Assembly (NCBI GenBank): GCA_017634555.1
Contig: JAGBNF010000046.1
Location: forward strand, 62,001 to 126,000
Reading direction: 5' to 3'
Length of the DNA stretch: 64,000 nucleotides
DNA from: Eubacterium sp.
GTDB lineage: Bacteria > Bacillota > Clostridia > Lachnospirales > Lachnospiraceae
In this document: piece after piece, positions 27,168 to 35,875 of the stretch
Layout: every line of letters starts with the position of its first letter
Position numbering within the stretch: position 1 is the stretch's first letter
Notes under the pieces: generated by a model
What the model saw: only the letters and a program-made list of their open reading frames with translations
What the model was told of the DNA's origin: nothing
The model's database searches: none
Position numbers and translations under genes: made by a program

Positions 27168-27653
27168 ATGAATAAAGAAGACAGAGTAGTGGAATTGCTG
27201 ATCAAAGCAGGATATCATATCTCCTTTGCAGAGTCGTGCACAGCCGGCCTTGCGGTAGGAAGGCTGGTAAATGTACCGGATGCCTCGAAGGTCCTTGACG
27301 CGAGCTTTATCACCTATGCTGATGAGGCAAAGATCAGGTATCTCGGAGTTGATCCGGAGACCATAAAGGCTCACGGAGTGGTGAGTGAGGAGGTCGTACA
27401 TGAGATGGCTCTCGGCGTATGTAAGGAAACGGGAGCTGAGGTCGGAGTAGGAATATCGGGTATAGCGGGACCGACCGGTGGAGTGCCGGGAAAACCTGTA
27501 GGAACCGTATGCTTCGGAATCGCTGTCTGCGGCGAGGTTTTCACCTGGAGAGAGGAATTTGGTGACCTGGGAAGAAATGTAGTACGTGACGTAAGCGTAA
27601 ATTTCTGCTATGATAGATTAGTGGAGCTTCTGGAGGAAAGGGCTCCACAGTAG
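27168..27653 (+). CDS. CinA C-terminal-domain protein (nicotinamide-nucleotide amidase)
   Basis: A stand-alone CinA C-terminal (PncC-like) domain of about 161 residues, expected to deamidate nicotinamide mononucleotide to nicotinate mononucleotide in NAD recycling. Family motifs are SFAESCTAGL near the N-terminus, the central GVVSEEVVHEMA and GVGISGIAGPTGGVPGKPVG. The larger N-terminal MoaB-like domain of full CinA is absent, as in PncC/YgaD. The ATG at 27168 is better spaced from AAGGAAG than the ATG at 27159. It precedes dnaX by 24 bases. Confidence 0.9.
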   Translation: MNKEDRVVELLIKAGYHISFAESCTAGLAVGRLVNVPDASKVLDASFITYADEAKIRYLGVDPETIKAHGVVSEEVVHEMALGVCKETGAEVGVGISGIAGPTGGVPGKPVGTVCFGIAVCGEVFTWREEFGDLGRNVVRDVSVNFCYDRLVELLEERAPQ

Positions 27654-27677
27654 ATTCTTTTGGGAGAAGTAATTTCG

Positions 27678-29453
27678 ATGTCATATGTTGCATTATACAG
27701 AAAATTCAGACCGGACATCTTTGATGAAGTAAAGGGCCAGGACCATATAGTAACTACTCTCAGGAATCAGGTAAGAAATGACAGAGTAGGTCACGCATAT
27801 CTTTTCTCGGGAACCAGAGGAACCGGAAAGACCACACTTGCGAAGCTGCTGGCAAAGGCAGTTAACTGTACAGATCTTCGTGACGGAAATCCGTGCTGTG
27901 AGTGTGCCAGCTGTAAGGCTATCGCTTCCGGAAATGCGATGAATGTTATAGAGATAGATGCGGCATCCAACAGTGGTGTTGATAATATGCGTCAGATAAA
28001 GGAAGCAGTACAGTATGCACCGTCTGACGGAAAGAAGCTGGTATATATAATCGATGAGGCTCATATGCTTACGAGGGAGGCTCACAATGCGCTGCTTAAG
28101 ACCCTTGAGGAGCCGCCGGAATACTGCCTCTTCATACTGGCTACCACCGAGGAGAATAAGATTCCGATAACTATCAAGTCCAGATGTCAGAAATATGATT
28201 TCCACAGAATATCCGTAGAGACCATATTTAACAGAATTAAGGATCTGGTAAGCAGAGAAAATGTTGAAGCTGAGGATGATGCTCTGGGCTTTATAGCGAG
28301 AGCGGCAGACGGCTCCATGAGAGATGCGCTTTCCATACTTGATGAATGTATAGCTTCGTGTCTGGGAGAGAAGCTCACCTATGATGAGGTTCTTTCTGCA
28401 GTGGGAGCGGTAGATATTGAGGTTTACATAAGTCTCACAGATGCAGTTCATAAGAGAGAAGCCGAAAAGGTACTGGATCTCGTAAACTCTGCTGTATGGC
28501 AGGGTAAGGATATGGTAAAATATGTAGATGACTATATCTGGTTTATGAGAAATCTCCTTTTCATAAAGCTGTCACCCGATTCTACGTCGGGAATGGATCT
28601 TACATCCGAGAATATAGAATATCTCAGATCAATGTCCGGCGAATACAGCCGTGAAGAGCTGACCAGATATCTGAATATACTTCAGGATCTGAGCCAGTCT
28701 GTAAGACTCTCGAATATCAAGAGAGTTACGGTGGAGATGAGCTTCATCAAGATGATGACTCCGGAGTCAGACAGAGATTATGAGTCACTCCTCAGAAGAG
28801 TGGAAATGCTTGAGAAGGGAACACCGGGAGCTGTATCCGCGGAGGGCGGAGCGGCAGATATCAGTTCCATCAAGGCGAGCATTGATACGGCTCTTGCGGT
28901 TAAAAGCTCAGAGCTTGAGGAGATGATAAATACAAAGCTTGATACGGCAGTCAGAACCTTTGACAGGAAGCTGGCGGGACTGAAAAATGTGCAGGCGGCG
29001 CCTGTTTCCGATGAAGAGATAAGTGAGAATGTCGTAAAGAATATCAGAGAGAATTATGAAGCAGCTCAGTATGAAGAGATAATTAAGTTCGCATCCGAAT
29101 GGAAGAAGTATTTCGGAAAGCTTAATCCTATATCTCAGAGATACCTTATCGAGGCTGATATCGAGGCAGGTAAGGAATTCACTCCGAACGGAGAACTGGC
29201 TGTCATAAATATATATATTCCGAAGACCGATGCGGAAGGCGGAACGGATATGGCTTATCTTTATTATCTTGATAAGTCGACAGAGAAGAGCGAGCAGCAT
29301 CGCTCGGATTTGATGGATGAGCTTTCACAGATCATCGGAAGAAAGATAAGTATTGTATTTAAAGAAAAGAAGGGGCATACTGAAGAAGTGGTAAGTGATG
29401 ACTGCGCATTTCTGAACAGAATACTCTTCGAAGATATGCAGATAAAACCGTAA
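27678..29453 (+). CDS. dnaX: DNA polymerase III subunit gamma/tau
   Basis: Clamp-loader ATPase, 591 residues from the ATG at 27678 (GGGAG site; an in-frame TTG at 27660 overlaps that site). It shows YRKFRPDIFDEVKGQ, Walker A GTRGTGKTT, the zinc module CCECASC, Walker B VYIIDEAHML, the sensor ATTEENKIP and the arginine-finger region KSRCQKYDF. The C-terminal part after about 370 has Glu/Lys-rich linker sequence and a tau-like domain. I see no A-rich slippery heptamer of the E. coli type. It opens the dnaX-ebfC-recR block. Confidence 0.95.
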   Translation: MSYVALYRKFRPDIFDEVKGQDHIVTTLRNQVRNDRVGHAYLFSGTRGTGKTTLAKLLAKAVNCTDLRDGNPCCECASCKAIASGNAMNVIEIDAASNSGVDNMRQIKEAVQYAPSDGKKLVYIIDEAHMLTREAHNALLKTLEEPPEYCLFILATTEENKIPITIKSRCQKYDFHRISVETIFNRIKDLVSRENVEAEDDALGFIARAADGSMRDALSILDECIASCLGEKLTYDEVLSAVGAVDIEVYISLTDAVHKREAEKVLDLVNSAVWQGKDMVKYVDDYIWFMRNLLFIKLSPDSTSGMDLTSENIEYLRSMSGEYSREELTRYLNILQDLSQSVRLSNIKRVTVEMSFIKMMTPESDRDYESLLRRVEMLEKGTPGAVSAEGGAADISSIKASIDTALAVKSSELEEMINTKLDTAVRTFDRKLAGLKNVQAAPVSDEEISENVVKNIRENYEAAQYEEIIKFASEWKKYFGKLNPISQRYLIEADIEAGKEFTPNGELAVINIYIPKTDAEGGTDMAYLYYLDKSTEKSEQHRSDLMDELSQIIGRKISIVFKEKKGHTEEVVSDDCAFLNRILFEDMQIKP

Positions 29454-29489
29454 TGCGGTTTAAGATTATATAAACAGGAGGAAATACCA

Positions 29490-29843
29490 ATGGCAAAGAG
29501 AGGTGGATATCCGGGAGGAATGATGCCGGGTAACATGAATAATCTTATGAAGCAGGCACAGAAGATGCAGAAGCAGATGGAGGAGACTCAGGCTGAGCTT
29601 CAGGAGATGGAATATGAGGCTACTGCAGGTGGCGGAGTTGTTTCAGTTAAAATCAACGGAAACAAGGAGATCACTTCAGTAAAGATAGCTGAAGAGGTTG
29701 TTGATCCTGAGGATATCGAAATGCTTGAGGATCTTGTAATGGCAGCAGTTAATGAGGCTATAAGATTACAGGCAGATGATGAGAAGGAGAAGCTCGGAAA
29801 GATCACAGGAGGACTCGGAGGCGGACTTGGAGGTCTCTTCTAA
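29490..29843 (+). CDS. ebfC: YbaB/EbfC family nucleoid-associated protein
   Basis: A small dimeric DNA-binding protein, 117 residues. It has a Gly/Met-rich N-terminus, a helix rich in Met/Gln (NNLMKQAQKMQKQMEETQAE), the family core GGGVVSVKINGNKEI, and a C-terminal Gly-Leu-rich tail. AGGAGG precedes the ATG. Its placement between dnaX and recR is the standard bacterial arrangement. Confidence 0.95.
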   Translation: MAKRGGYPGGMMPGNMNNLMKQAQKMQKQMEETQAELQEMEYEATAGGGVVSVKINGNKEITSVKIAEEVVDPEDIEMLEDLVMAAVNEAIRLQADDEKEKLGKITGGLGGGLGGLF

Positions 29844-30440
29844 ATGGAATTATACGGCGGAGAGGTTAATCGCCTGATTGAAGAGCTCGGATCACTTCCG
29901 GGAATCGGGCAGAAGACTGCACAGCGGCTTGCCTTTCATATAATCGGAATGCCGGAGGACAGAGCCTTGGCTCTTGCGAATTCCATTACAGAGGCAAAGA
30001 AGAATGTCAGATACTGCAAGACCTGCTGTACAATTACAGACAGAGATGAATGTCCTATATGTTCATCGGCAGCCAGAGATCATAAGACTATAATGGTGGT
30101 TGAATCACCGAGAGATCTTGCCGCATATGAACGAATCGGACAATATAATGGTGTTTATCATGTACTAAACGGAGTAATTAATCCGAGTCAGGGCATAGGT
30201 CCTGCGGATATCACTCTGAAGGAGCTGATGATACGACTCAGGGGTGCTGTTGATGAGCTTATCATCGCGACAAATTCAAGTGTTGAGGGTGAAGCAACTG
30301 CGATGTACATTTCAAGAACAGTGAAGCCGGCAGGTATCAAGGTTTCACGTATAGCCAGCGGAGTTCCGGTGGGTGGAGACCTGGAATGTATAGATGAGGT
30401 AACGCTTCAGAGAGCACTTGACGGACGTGTGGAGTTGTAG
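29844..30440 (+). CDS. recR: Recombination mediator protein RecR
   Basis: RecR acts with RecO and RecF to load RecA at gaps. It has the N-terminal helix-hairpin-helix (LPGIGQKTAQRLAFHII), the four-Cys zinc finger (CKTCCTITDRDECPIC) and the Toprim domain (VVESPRDLAAYER). Length (198) is exact for the family. The start codon directly follows the ebfC stop, and the ribosome site GGAGG lies inside the end of ebfC, so the two are translationally coupled. Confidence 0.96.
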   Translation: MELYGGEVNRLIEELGSLPGIGQKTAQRLAFHIIGMPEDRALALANSITEAKKNVRYCKTCCTITDRDECPICSSAARDHKTIMVVESPRDLAAYERIGQYNGVYHVLNGVINPSQGIGPADITLKELMIRLRGAVDELIIATNSSVEGEATAMYISRTVKPAGIKVSRIASGVPVGGDLECIDEVTLQRALDGRVEL

Positions 30441-30478
30441 CTATTATATTCTTTTGTTAATCGAAGGAGGGGTATCAT

Positions 30479-31552
30479 ATGAAGAAATTCGGAATTCTTA
30501 CAAGTGGCGGTGATTGTCAGGCACTTAACGCAACAATGAGAGGTGTGGCAAAGGGTCTTGAGAATCTTTTCGGAAATGTGGACATTTACGGCTTTATGGA
30601 TGGCTATAAGGGCCTTGTTTACGGCAATTATAAGAAGATGAAGCCTATGGATTTTTCGGGAATACTCAGTAAGGGCGGTACAATACTCGGAACATCGAGA
30701 GTACCGTTTAAAGAGCTGGATACTCCTTTTGAAGACGGAACAGAGAAGGTTCCTTCTATGATCAAGACTTATAAGAAGCTTGATCTTGACTGCCTTATCG
30801 TGCTCGGTGGTAACGGATCACAGAAGACAGCCAACAGACTTTACGAGGAAGGACTTAATGTTGTAGGTCTTCCAAAGACTATCGATAATGATATCTGGGG
30901 AACAGATATGACCTTCGGTTTTTACAGTGCGGTTGATGTGGCAACTCATGCCATCGACTGTATCTATACAACTGCAGAGAGCCACAGCCGTGTATTCGTT
31001 GTTGAGACAATGGGTCACAAGGTTGGTTGGATCACTCTTTACGCAGGTGTTTCGGGTGGAGCAGATGTTATCCTTCTTCCTGAAATCCCATACGATATCA
31101 AGAAGGTCAGAAAGACTATTGATAAGAGAATGAAGCAGGGCAAGAAGTTTACGATCATCGTTGCTGCTGAGGGTGCTATTCCTAAGGAGGTTGCAAAGCT
31201 TCCTAAGAAGGAGCGTAAGGCAGTACTTGCAGAGAGAAAGTATCCTTCAGTTGCTTATGAGATCGCAGAGAAGATCGCTGAAGATTTCTCAGGTGACGTA
31301 AGAGTTGCCATTCCTGGACACACACAGAGAGGTGGAGCTCCGGGAGCATATGACAGAATCATTTCAAGCCGTTTCGGTGCAAAGGCTGCAGAGCTTATCC
31401 GTGATGAGGATTTCGGAAAGCTTGTAGTTTATAAGAACGGCCAGATAGATTCAATTCCGCTTGCAGAGACTGCAGGCAAGCTGAAGTATGTAGATCCTGA
31501 TTGTCAGCTTATTCAGGAAGCAAAGACACTTGGAATCAGCTTCGGTGATTAA
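30479..31552 (+). CDS. pfkA: 6-phosphofructokinase, mixed ATP/PPi signature
   Basis: Glycolytic enzyme of the PfkA family that phosphorylates fructose-6-phosphate. The N-terminal ILTSGGDCQALNATMRG and the TIDND catalytic loop are present. Phosphoryl-donor residues are mixed. The loop GGNGS (110-114) keeps the ATP-type Gly at the E. coli 104 position but has Asn112 where Asp103 normally binds Mg. LPKTIDND has Lys133, typical of PPi-dependent enzymes (Gly124 in ATP-dependent E. coli PFK). An insertion near residues 210-225 is Lys-rich. Donor specificity therefore cannot be set by eye. GGAGG precedes the ATG; codon bias suggests high expression. Confidence 0.9.
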   Translation: MKKFGILTSGGDCQALNATMRGVAKGLENLFGNVDIYGFMDGYKGLVYGNYKKMKPMDFSGILSKGGTILGTSRVPFKELDTPFEDGTEKVPSMIKTYKKLDLDCLIVLGGNGSQKTANRLYEEGLNVVGLPKTIDNDIWGTDMTFGFYSAVDVATHAIDCIYTTAESHSRVFVVETMGHKVGWITLYAGVSGGADVILLPEIPYDIKKVRKTIDKRMKQGKKFTIIVAAEGAIPKEVAKLPKKERKAVLAERKYPSVAYEIAEKIAEDFSGDVRVAIPGHTQRGGAPGAYDRIISSRFGAKAAELIRDEDFGKLVVYKNGQIDSIPLAETAGKLKYVDPDCQLIQEAKTLGISFGD

Positions 31553-31582
31553 TGAAATTATTCGGAGACAATTCGATATAAG

Positions 31583-34219
31583 ATGAAAAGATGGTTATTC
31601 GGGGCAGTCCTGTTTATCCTTGTATTTACAGGGTCTGCCCTGACTTTTAATTTCATAGGGAACCGTGAATATAACACAAAATCGGTCGAAGCTGTGGAGA
31701 GTACGCTGGAAAAGGCGTACATTTCTTTTGATGGCCGGAAAATCAATCCGATGGATGTATATATGACCAAGCTTCTTACCGGAGCTATGCGTGAATCGGT
31801 TGTTCCGGTTGATGATACAAAGACTGTAACAGTCATAATTCCGGACAGCATATCTGAAGGACGTACAGCGGGATATGAGCTGAGAGATCAGCAGGGCGTT
31901 AATCTGATCGAGGACGGAAAGCTTATTCCTGTCCGCGACGGAGAAGGCGAGAATGAATATTCGCTCAGCATCCGTATGGATATGACTGTGGAAAGAGACT
32001 ACAGTCTTGTTTTTGTGTTTAAGGATGAGGAGAACGAGGAGGAAGGAGAGACCTATTACTACTATACCAGAGTAAAGAGGACCTCCGGAGAGAAACTGAG
32101 TGGGATGATCGAATTTGCAGAGTCCTTCAGCAACACACTCCTTGAAGAAAATCAGAGAACCGTTCCTGAGGTAAGTGTGACCGAGGGCGGTTACTACGGT
32201 GAGAATACAGAAGGAAGCATCCTTCCTGCGTCCGAGTCGGATGCGGTACTCAGTACTTCTGCGCTTAATGAATACTTTGAAGGCGGAGATAACACTTATC
32301 ATACATACGGTCATACAGTTTATAATTCGAGATATGATAAGGCCATAATGACGGGACTCGGTATGTCCAGAGTTGGCAGCATGACTCCTGTTGTTAAGGA
32401 GATAAGTAAGGAGAGTGCGGTGATCGCACTTCCTTCGAGGATGATTTCCAGAAATGGTGAAGATGTAACTTATTATACAATGACCGAGTATTATACTCTG
32501 GAATATGATGCCGGAAAGAACGATTTCGTTATGAAGGATTATGAAAGACTCATCGACGAATCCTTCACAGGCAAGGATGTCATAAGCAATACAGGAAGAC
32601 TGAAGCTGGGCCTCATGTCTGATGAGAATCCGGAATATGCGGCATCTGAGGATTCATCAAGAACCGCATTTGTTATGGATAATGCTCTCTGGTATTATTC
32701 GGCCGGAAAGGATTTCTATACAAAAATCTACGGACAGAGTGACCTCACGACTCTTAAGGATTCGGGATATAAGATAAGAATCCTTGCGGTTGATGAGGAT
32801 GAGATAGACTTTATAGTTTACGGAAGAATTCCTCAGGGCTCACACATGGGTTACAACGGAATTGCGCTCTATGCATATACTCTTCAGGGGAATTCAATCA
32901 AGGAAATCGATTTTATCGAGACAGACCTTTCGGTGGACCTCCTGAAGGACCAGGTGGGAAGATATGCATATTATGATCAGAGCAGCAGATATTTTTACAT
33001 TCTTCTGGATAACAGGATTATCAAGATAAATGTGCTCTCCAACGAAAAGGAGGAGCTTGTATCAGGAATCCCTTACTATAATGTTTATGTTTCAAAGGAT
33101 AAGACTATAGTTGCTTATCCTGATTCAAGTGATATGAGTGATGTAAATAATATCACAATTTTTTCGGTTAAGGACGGAACTACGCAGGTTGAATCTGTCC
33201 CGGGAGAGAAGCTTAGTATCATATGCTTCATGGGAGAGGATCTGGTTTACGGTGCCGCAAAGCCTGAATTGGTTTCAACAGGTGCCGACGGTACGACCGC
33301 ATTTCTGTTCGATCAGCTTAAGATCGTTGATAAGAACGGCAATGTTAAAAAGCTTTATCAGAAGGAAAATATATATATTTCCGATACAAGATATGAGAAT
33401 AATAATCTCTATCTTACAAGAATGACGAAGAATGAAGAAGGAAAGTTCGTAGAGACAAGTACGGATTACATTTCCGAGAGTCAGGAGGAAGAGGCCGATA
33501 CTCTGCAGCCGGCGTTTCATTATGATGATGCGGGAATCGGAGGAATCTATCTTGATTTTCCGGGAAGAGTTTACGTTCCGGACGGACCTGATGAGATAAT
33601 TACAAGACTTGCCCGCGGCGATAAGCCGAAGAAGACCTTCATAGCAGGAAGTATGAGCAACGAGGTTTATTATATTTTCGGTAATTACGGACTGCTGGAT
33701 GTAACACTCAGCGCCGGTGAGGCTATACAGCGTGTATCCAACGGCGGTGGATTCATTACAGATTATCTGGGAAATGTGATCTACAGGGAGAAGGAAATGC
33801 GCCCATACTTTACGGTTGCAGGCTCCTTCGATTATATGGCCGGTAAGAAGGATGCGTCAGAAGCCGAAACACTCTATATGTGTGAATATATGGCCATGCT
33901 TCAGGCCGGAGTTAAGGTTAACTATGAGGATGTGAACGGAAGAAGTGATTGGAGTACGCTCTGCTCGGAATTTTCCGGCGGTACGGTAAAGGGTATAAAT
34001 CTTTCGGGGGCAGAAGTAGATGTTGCGATCGGCTACCTCAGCGATGGAGAAGCATTTATCGCAAAGTATGATGACTGCTATGTGCTGGTAGTCAGCTACA
34101 ACTCGGATTTCATCAGATATCTTAATCCAAGAACCGGTGAAGAGGAAAGAGTTGAGAGATGGTATTTCAATGAAGAGGTAAGAAAGAGCGGTAATGAGCT
34201 CTATGCATGGTTTAGATAA
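31583..34219 (+). CDS. Large exported protein of unknown function with C39-like C-terminus
   Basis: An 878-residue protein with an N-terminal signal/anchor (MKRWLFGAVLFILVFTGSAL). The middle (about 220-740) is rich in repeated beta-type segments (for example YAYYDQSSRYFYILLDNRIIKI), compatible with a beta-propeller, but I cannot name a family. The last 110 residues (about 765-875) resemble the papain-like C39 fold. A Cys lies in YMCEYMAML, and the usual His strand reads CYVLVVSYNSDFIRYLNP, where a Tyr stands at the expected His. If that reading is right the domain is probably inactive. It follows pfkA by 30 bases and ends at a terminator. Confidence 0.75.
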   Translation: MKRWLFGAVLFILVFTGSALTFNFIGNREYNTKSVEAVESTLEKAYISFDGRKINPMDVYMTKLLTGAMRESVVPVDDTKTVTVIIPDSISEGRTAGYELRDQQGVNLIEDGKLIPVRDGEGENEYSLSIRMDMTVERDYSLVFVFKDEENEEEGETYYYYTRVKRTSGEKLSGMIEFAESFSNTLLEENQRTVPEVSVTEGGYYGENTEGSILPASESDAVLSTSALNEYFEGGDNTYHTYGHTVYNSRYDKAIMTGLGMSRVGSMTPVVKEISKESAVIALPSRMISRNGEDVTYYTMTEYYTLEYDAGKNDFVMKDYERLIDESFTGKDVISNTGRLKLGLMSDENPEYAASEDSSRTAFVMDNALWYYSAGKDFYTKIYGQSDLTTLKDSGYKIRILAVDEDEIDFIVYGRIPQGSHMGYNGIALYAYTLQGNSIKEIDFIETDLSVDLLKDQVGRYAYYDQSSRYFYILLDNRIIKINVLSNEKEELVSGIPYYNVYVSKDKTIVAYPDSSDMSDVNNITIFSVKDGTTQVESVPGEKLSIICFMGEDLVYGAAKPELVSTGADGTTAFLFDQLKIVDKNGNVKKLYQKENIYISDTRYENNNLYLTRMTKNEEGKFVETSTDYISESQEEEADTLQPAFHYDDAGIGGIYLDFPGRVYVPDGPDEIITRLARGDKPKKTFIAGSMSNEVYYIFGNYGLLDVTLSAGEAIQRVSNGGGFITDYLGNVIYREKEMRPYFTVAGSFDYMAGKKDASEAETLYMCEYMAMLQAGVKVNYEDVNGRSDWSTLCSEFSGGTVKGINLSGAEVDVAIGYLSDGEAFIAKYDDCYVLVVSYNSDFIRYLNPRTGEEERVERWYFNEEVRKSGNELYAWFR

Positions 34220-34227
34220 AAAGAGAA

Positions 34228-34255
34228 AAGAGCCGCTGCAGCGGCTCTCTCTTTA
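34228..34255 (+). terminator. Intrinsic terminator
   Basis: The palindrome GAGCCGCTGCAGCGGCTC (34230-34247) is preceded by A-rich and followed by T-rich sequence. Confidence 0.85.
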
Positions 34256-34395
34256 TGAAAAAATGTGGGGGAAGGTATAGAATCCTTCATTTGGAACAAT
34301 TACATAATACAAATAAATTATGTCGTAATTAAGTTTGAATTGTGAAGTTTATGTGAATTACTTAAATTTTTTTAAAAAGTATCAAAATTTTTTTC

Positions 34396-34424
34396 TTGAC
34401 TTGAATGAGCTATCTTAATAAACT
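34396..34424 (+). promoter_or_regulatory. Sigma-A promoter of the lysA-type gene
   Basis: TTGACT (34396-34401), a 17-base spacer and TAAACT (34419-34424) follow a long A/T-rich stretch that could serve as an UP element. The leader to the ATG at 34487 is about 55 nt, too short for a lysine riboswitch. Confidence 0.75.
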
Positions 34425-34486
34425 GTGTAACTATAGTGCAAAAAGAGGCTTATCTGCCGCATAAGATGATAAGAAAGGCAAATAAA

Positions 34487-35755
34487 ATGAAGGTACCATT
34501 TATAACTAAAGCAGAAGTTGAAGAGATTGTAAAGACTTATCCGACACCTTTTCATATTTATGATGAGAAGGGTATCAGAGAGAATGCAAGAAAAATGAAT
34601 GCTGCATTTTCCTGGAATAAGGGATTTAAGGAATACTTCGCTGTAAAGGCTACACCGAATCCGACTATACTCAAGATACTCCATGAGGAAGGCTGCGGTA
34701 CTGACTGTTCATCGCTTGCCGAGCTTGTTATGTCAGAGAAATGTAATATCAAGGGACAGGATATTATGTTCTCATCAAATGATACTCCTGCTGAGGAGTT
34801 CAAGAAGGCTGTAGAGCTTGGTGCGATAATTAACCTTGATGATATAACACATATTGATTTCCTGAAGGAGACAGCAGGAATTCCTAAGACTATCTGCTGC
34901 CGTTTCAATCCGGGTGGAATCTTTACTCTCGGAGCTTCAGGTGAGGCTGTTCAGGTAATGGATAATCCCGGTGATGCCAAGTACGGTATGACTGAGGAGC
35001 AGATCATTGAAGCATATAAGAGGCTGAAGGAGCTTGGAGCTGAGGAGTTCGGTATACATTCATTCCTTGCAAGCAATACTGTAACAAATGAGTATTATCC
35101 TGCACTTGCAGCAATCCTCTTTAAGCTTGCAGTAAAGATCAAAGAGGAAACAGGAATCGCTCTTTCCTTCATCAACCTTTCTGGTGGTGTAGGAATCGCT
35201 TATAAGCCGGATCAGACAGGTAATGACATCATGGCTATAGGTGAGGGCGTAAGAAAGAAGTTTGAAGAGATACTTGTTCCTGCAGGTATGGGCGATGTAA
35301 AGATCTTCACAGAGCTTGGAAGATTCATGCTTGCACCTTACGGACATCTCGTAACAAAGGCTATCCATGAGAAGCATACTTATAAGGAATATATAGGAGT
35401 TGATGCTTGTGCAGCAAACCTTATGAGACCTGCAATGTATGGTTCATACCATCACATCACAGTACTCGGCAAGGAGGATGCACCTCTGGATCATGTTTAT
35501 GATGTAACGGGATCACTCTGTGAGAATAACGATAAGTTCGCTATCGACCGCGAGCTTCCACAGATCGATAAGGGTGATTATCTTGTTATCCATGATGCAG
35601 GAGCACACGGCTTCGCAATGGGTTATAACTACAACGGACGTCTCTGGTCATCAGAGCTTCTGAAGAGAGAGGACGGAAGTGTGATAGAGATAAGAAGAGC
35701 TGAGACTCTTGAGGATTATTTCGCAACACTTGACGGCTTCTGGGATATTCAGTAA
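34487..35755 (+). CDS. lysA: Diaminopimelate decarboxylase-type PLP enzyme
   Basis: Fold-type III PLP decarboxylase, 422 residues. The PLP lysine is in YFAVKATPNP. The glycine motif is INLSGGVGIAYKPD, followed by ELGRFMLAPYG. The substrate-site Cys lies in TGSLCENNDKF, and a Tyr in AMGYNYNGRL. This fits LysA, the last step of lysine synthesis, which also drains the cell-wall DAP pool. Carboxynorspermidine decarboxylase is related but usually shorter. The ATG at 34487 follows AAAGG; an in-frame GTG at 34436 has no site. It is monocistronic with its own promoter and terminator. Confidence 0.88.
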   Translation: MKVPFITKAEVEEIVKTYPTPFHIYDEKGIRENARKMNAAFSWNKGFKEYFAVKATPNPTILKILHEEGCGTDCSSLAELVMSEKCNIKGQDIMFSSNDTPAEEFKKAVELGAIINLDDITHIDFLKETAGIPKTICCRFNPGGIFTLGASGEAVQVMDNPGDAKYGMTEEQIIEAYKRLKELGAEEFGIHSFLASNTVTNEYYPALAAILFKLAVKIKEETGIALSFINLSGGVGIAYKPDQTGNDIMAIGEGVRKKFEEILVPAGMGDVKIFTELGRFMLAPYGHLVTKAIHEKHTYKEYIGVDACAANLMRPAMYGSYHHITVLGKEDAPLDHVYDVTGSLCENNDKFAIDRELPQIDKGDYLVIHDAGAHGFAMGYNYNGRLWSSELLKREDGSVIEIRRAETLEDYFATLDGFWDIQ

Positions 35756-35781
35756 ATTCGTTATATAACACAGCATATAAT

Positions 35782-35818
35782 AAGACCCGCTTCACTTCAG
35801 AGTGAGACGGGTCTTTTG
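35782..35818 (+). terminator. Intrinsic terminator after lysA
   Basis: AAGACCCG and CGGGTCTT close a stem that continues as CTTCACT/AGTGAG around a TCAG loop, followed by TTTT. Confidence 0.88.
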
Positions 35819-35875
35819 CATGTCTATAGCTTTATGTTCAGCGTTATTTATTGATATATGTTTATTGTTATATGT

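Noticed and set aside
27678-29453. Programmed frameshift in dnaX to make gamma
   Set aside because: I found no A-rich slippery heptamer followed by a hairpin in the expected region.
34256-34486. Possible lysine riboswitch or other leader before lysA
   Set aside because: The leader after the identified promoter is only about 55 nt, and I see no L-box core; upstream A/T-rich DNA is untranscribed or UP-element-like.
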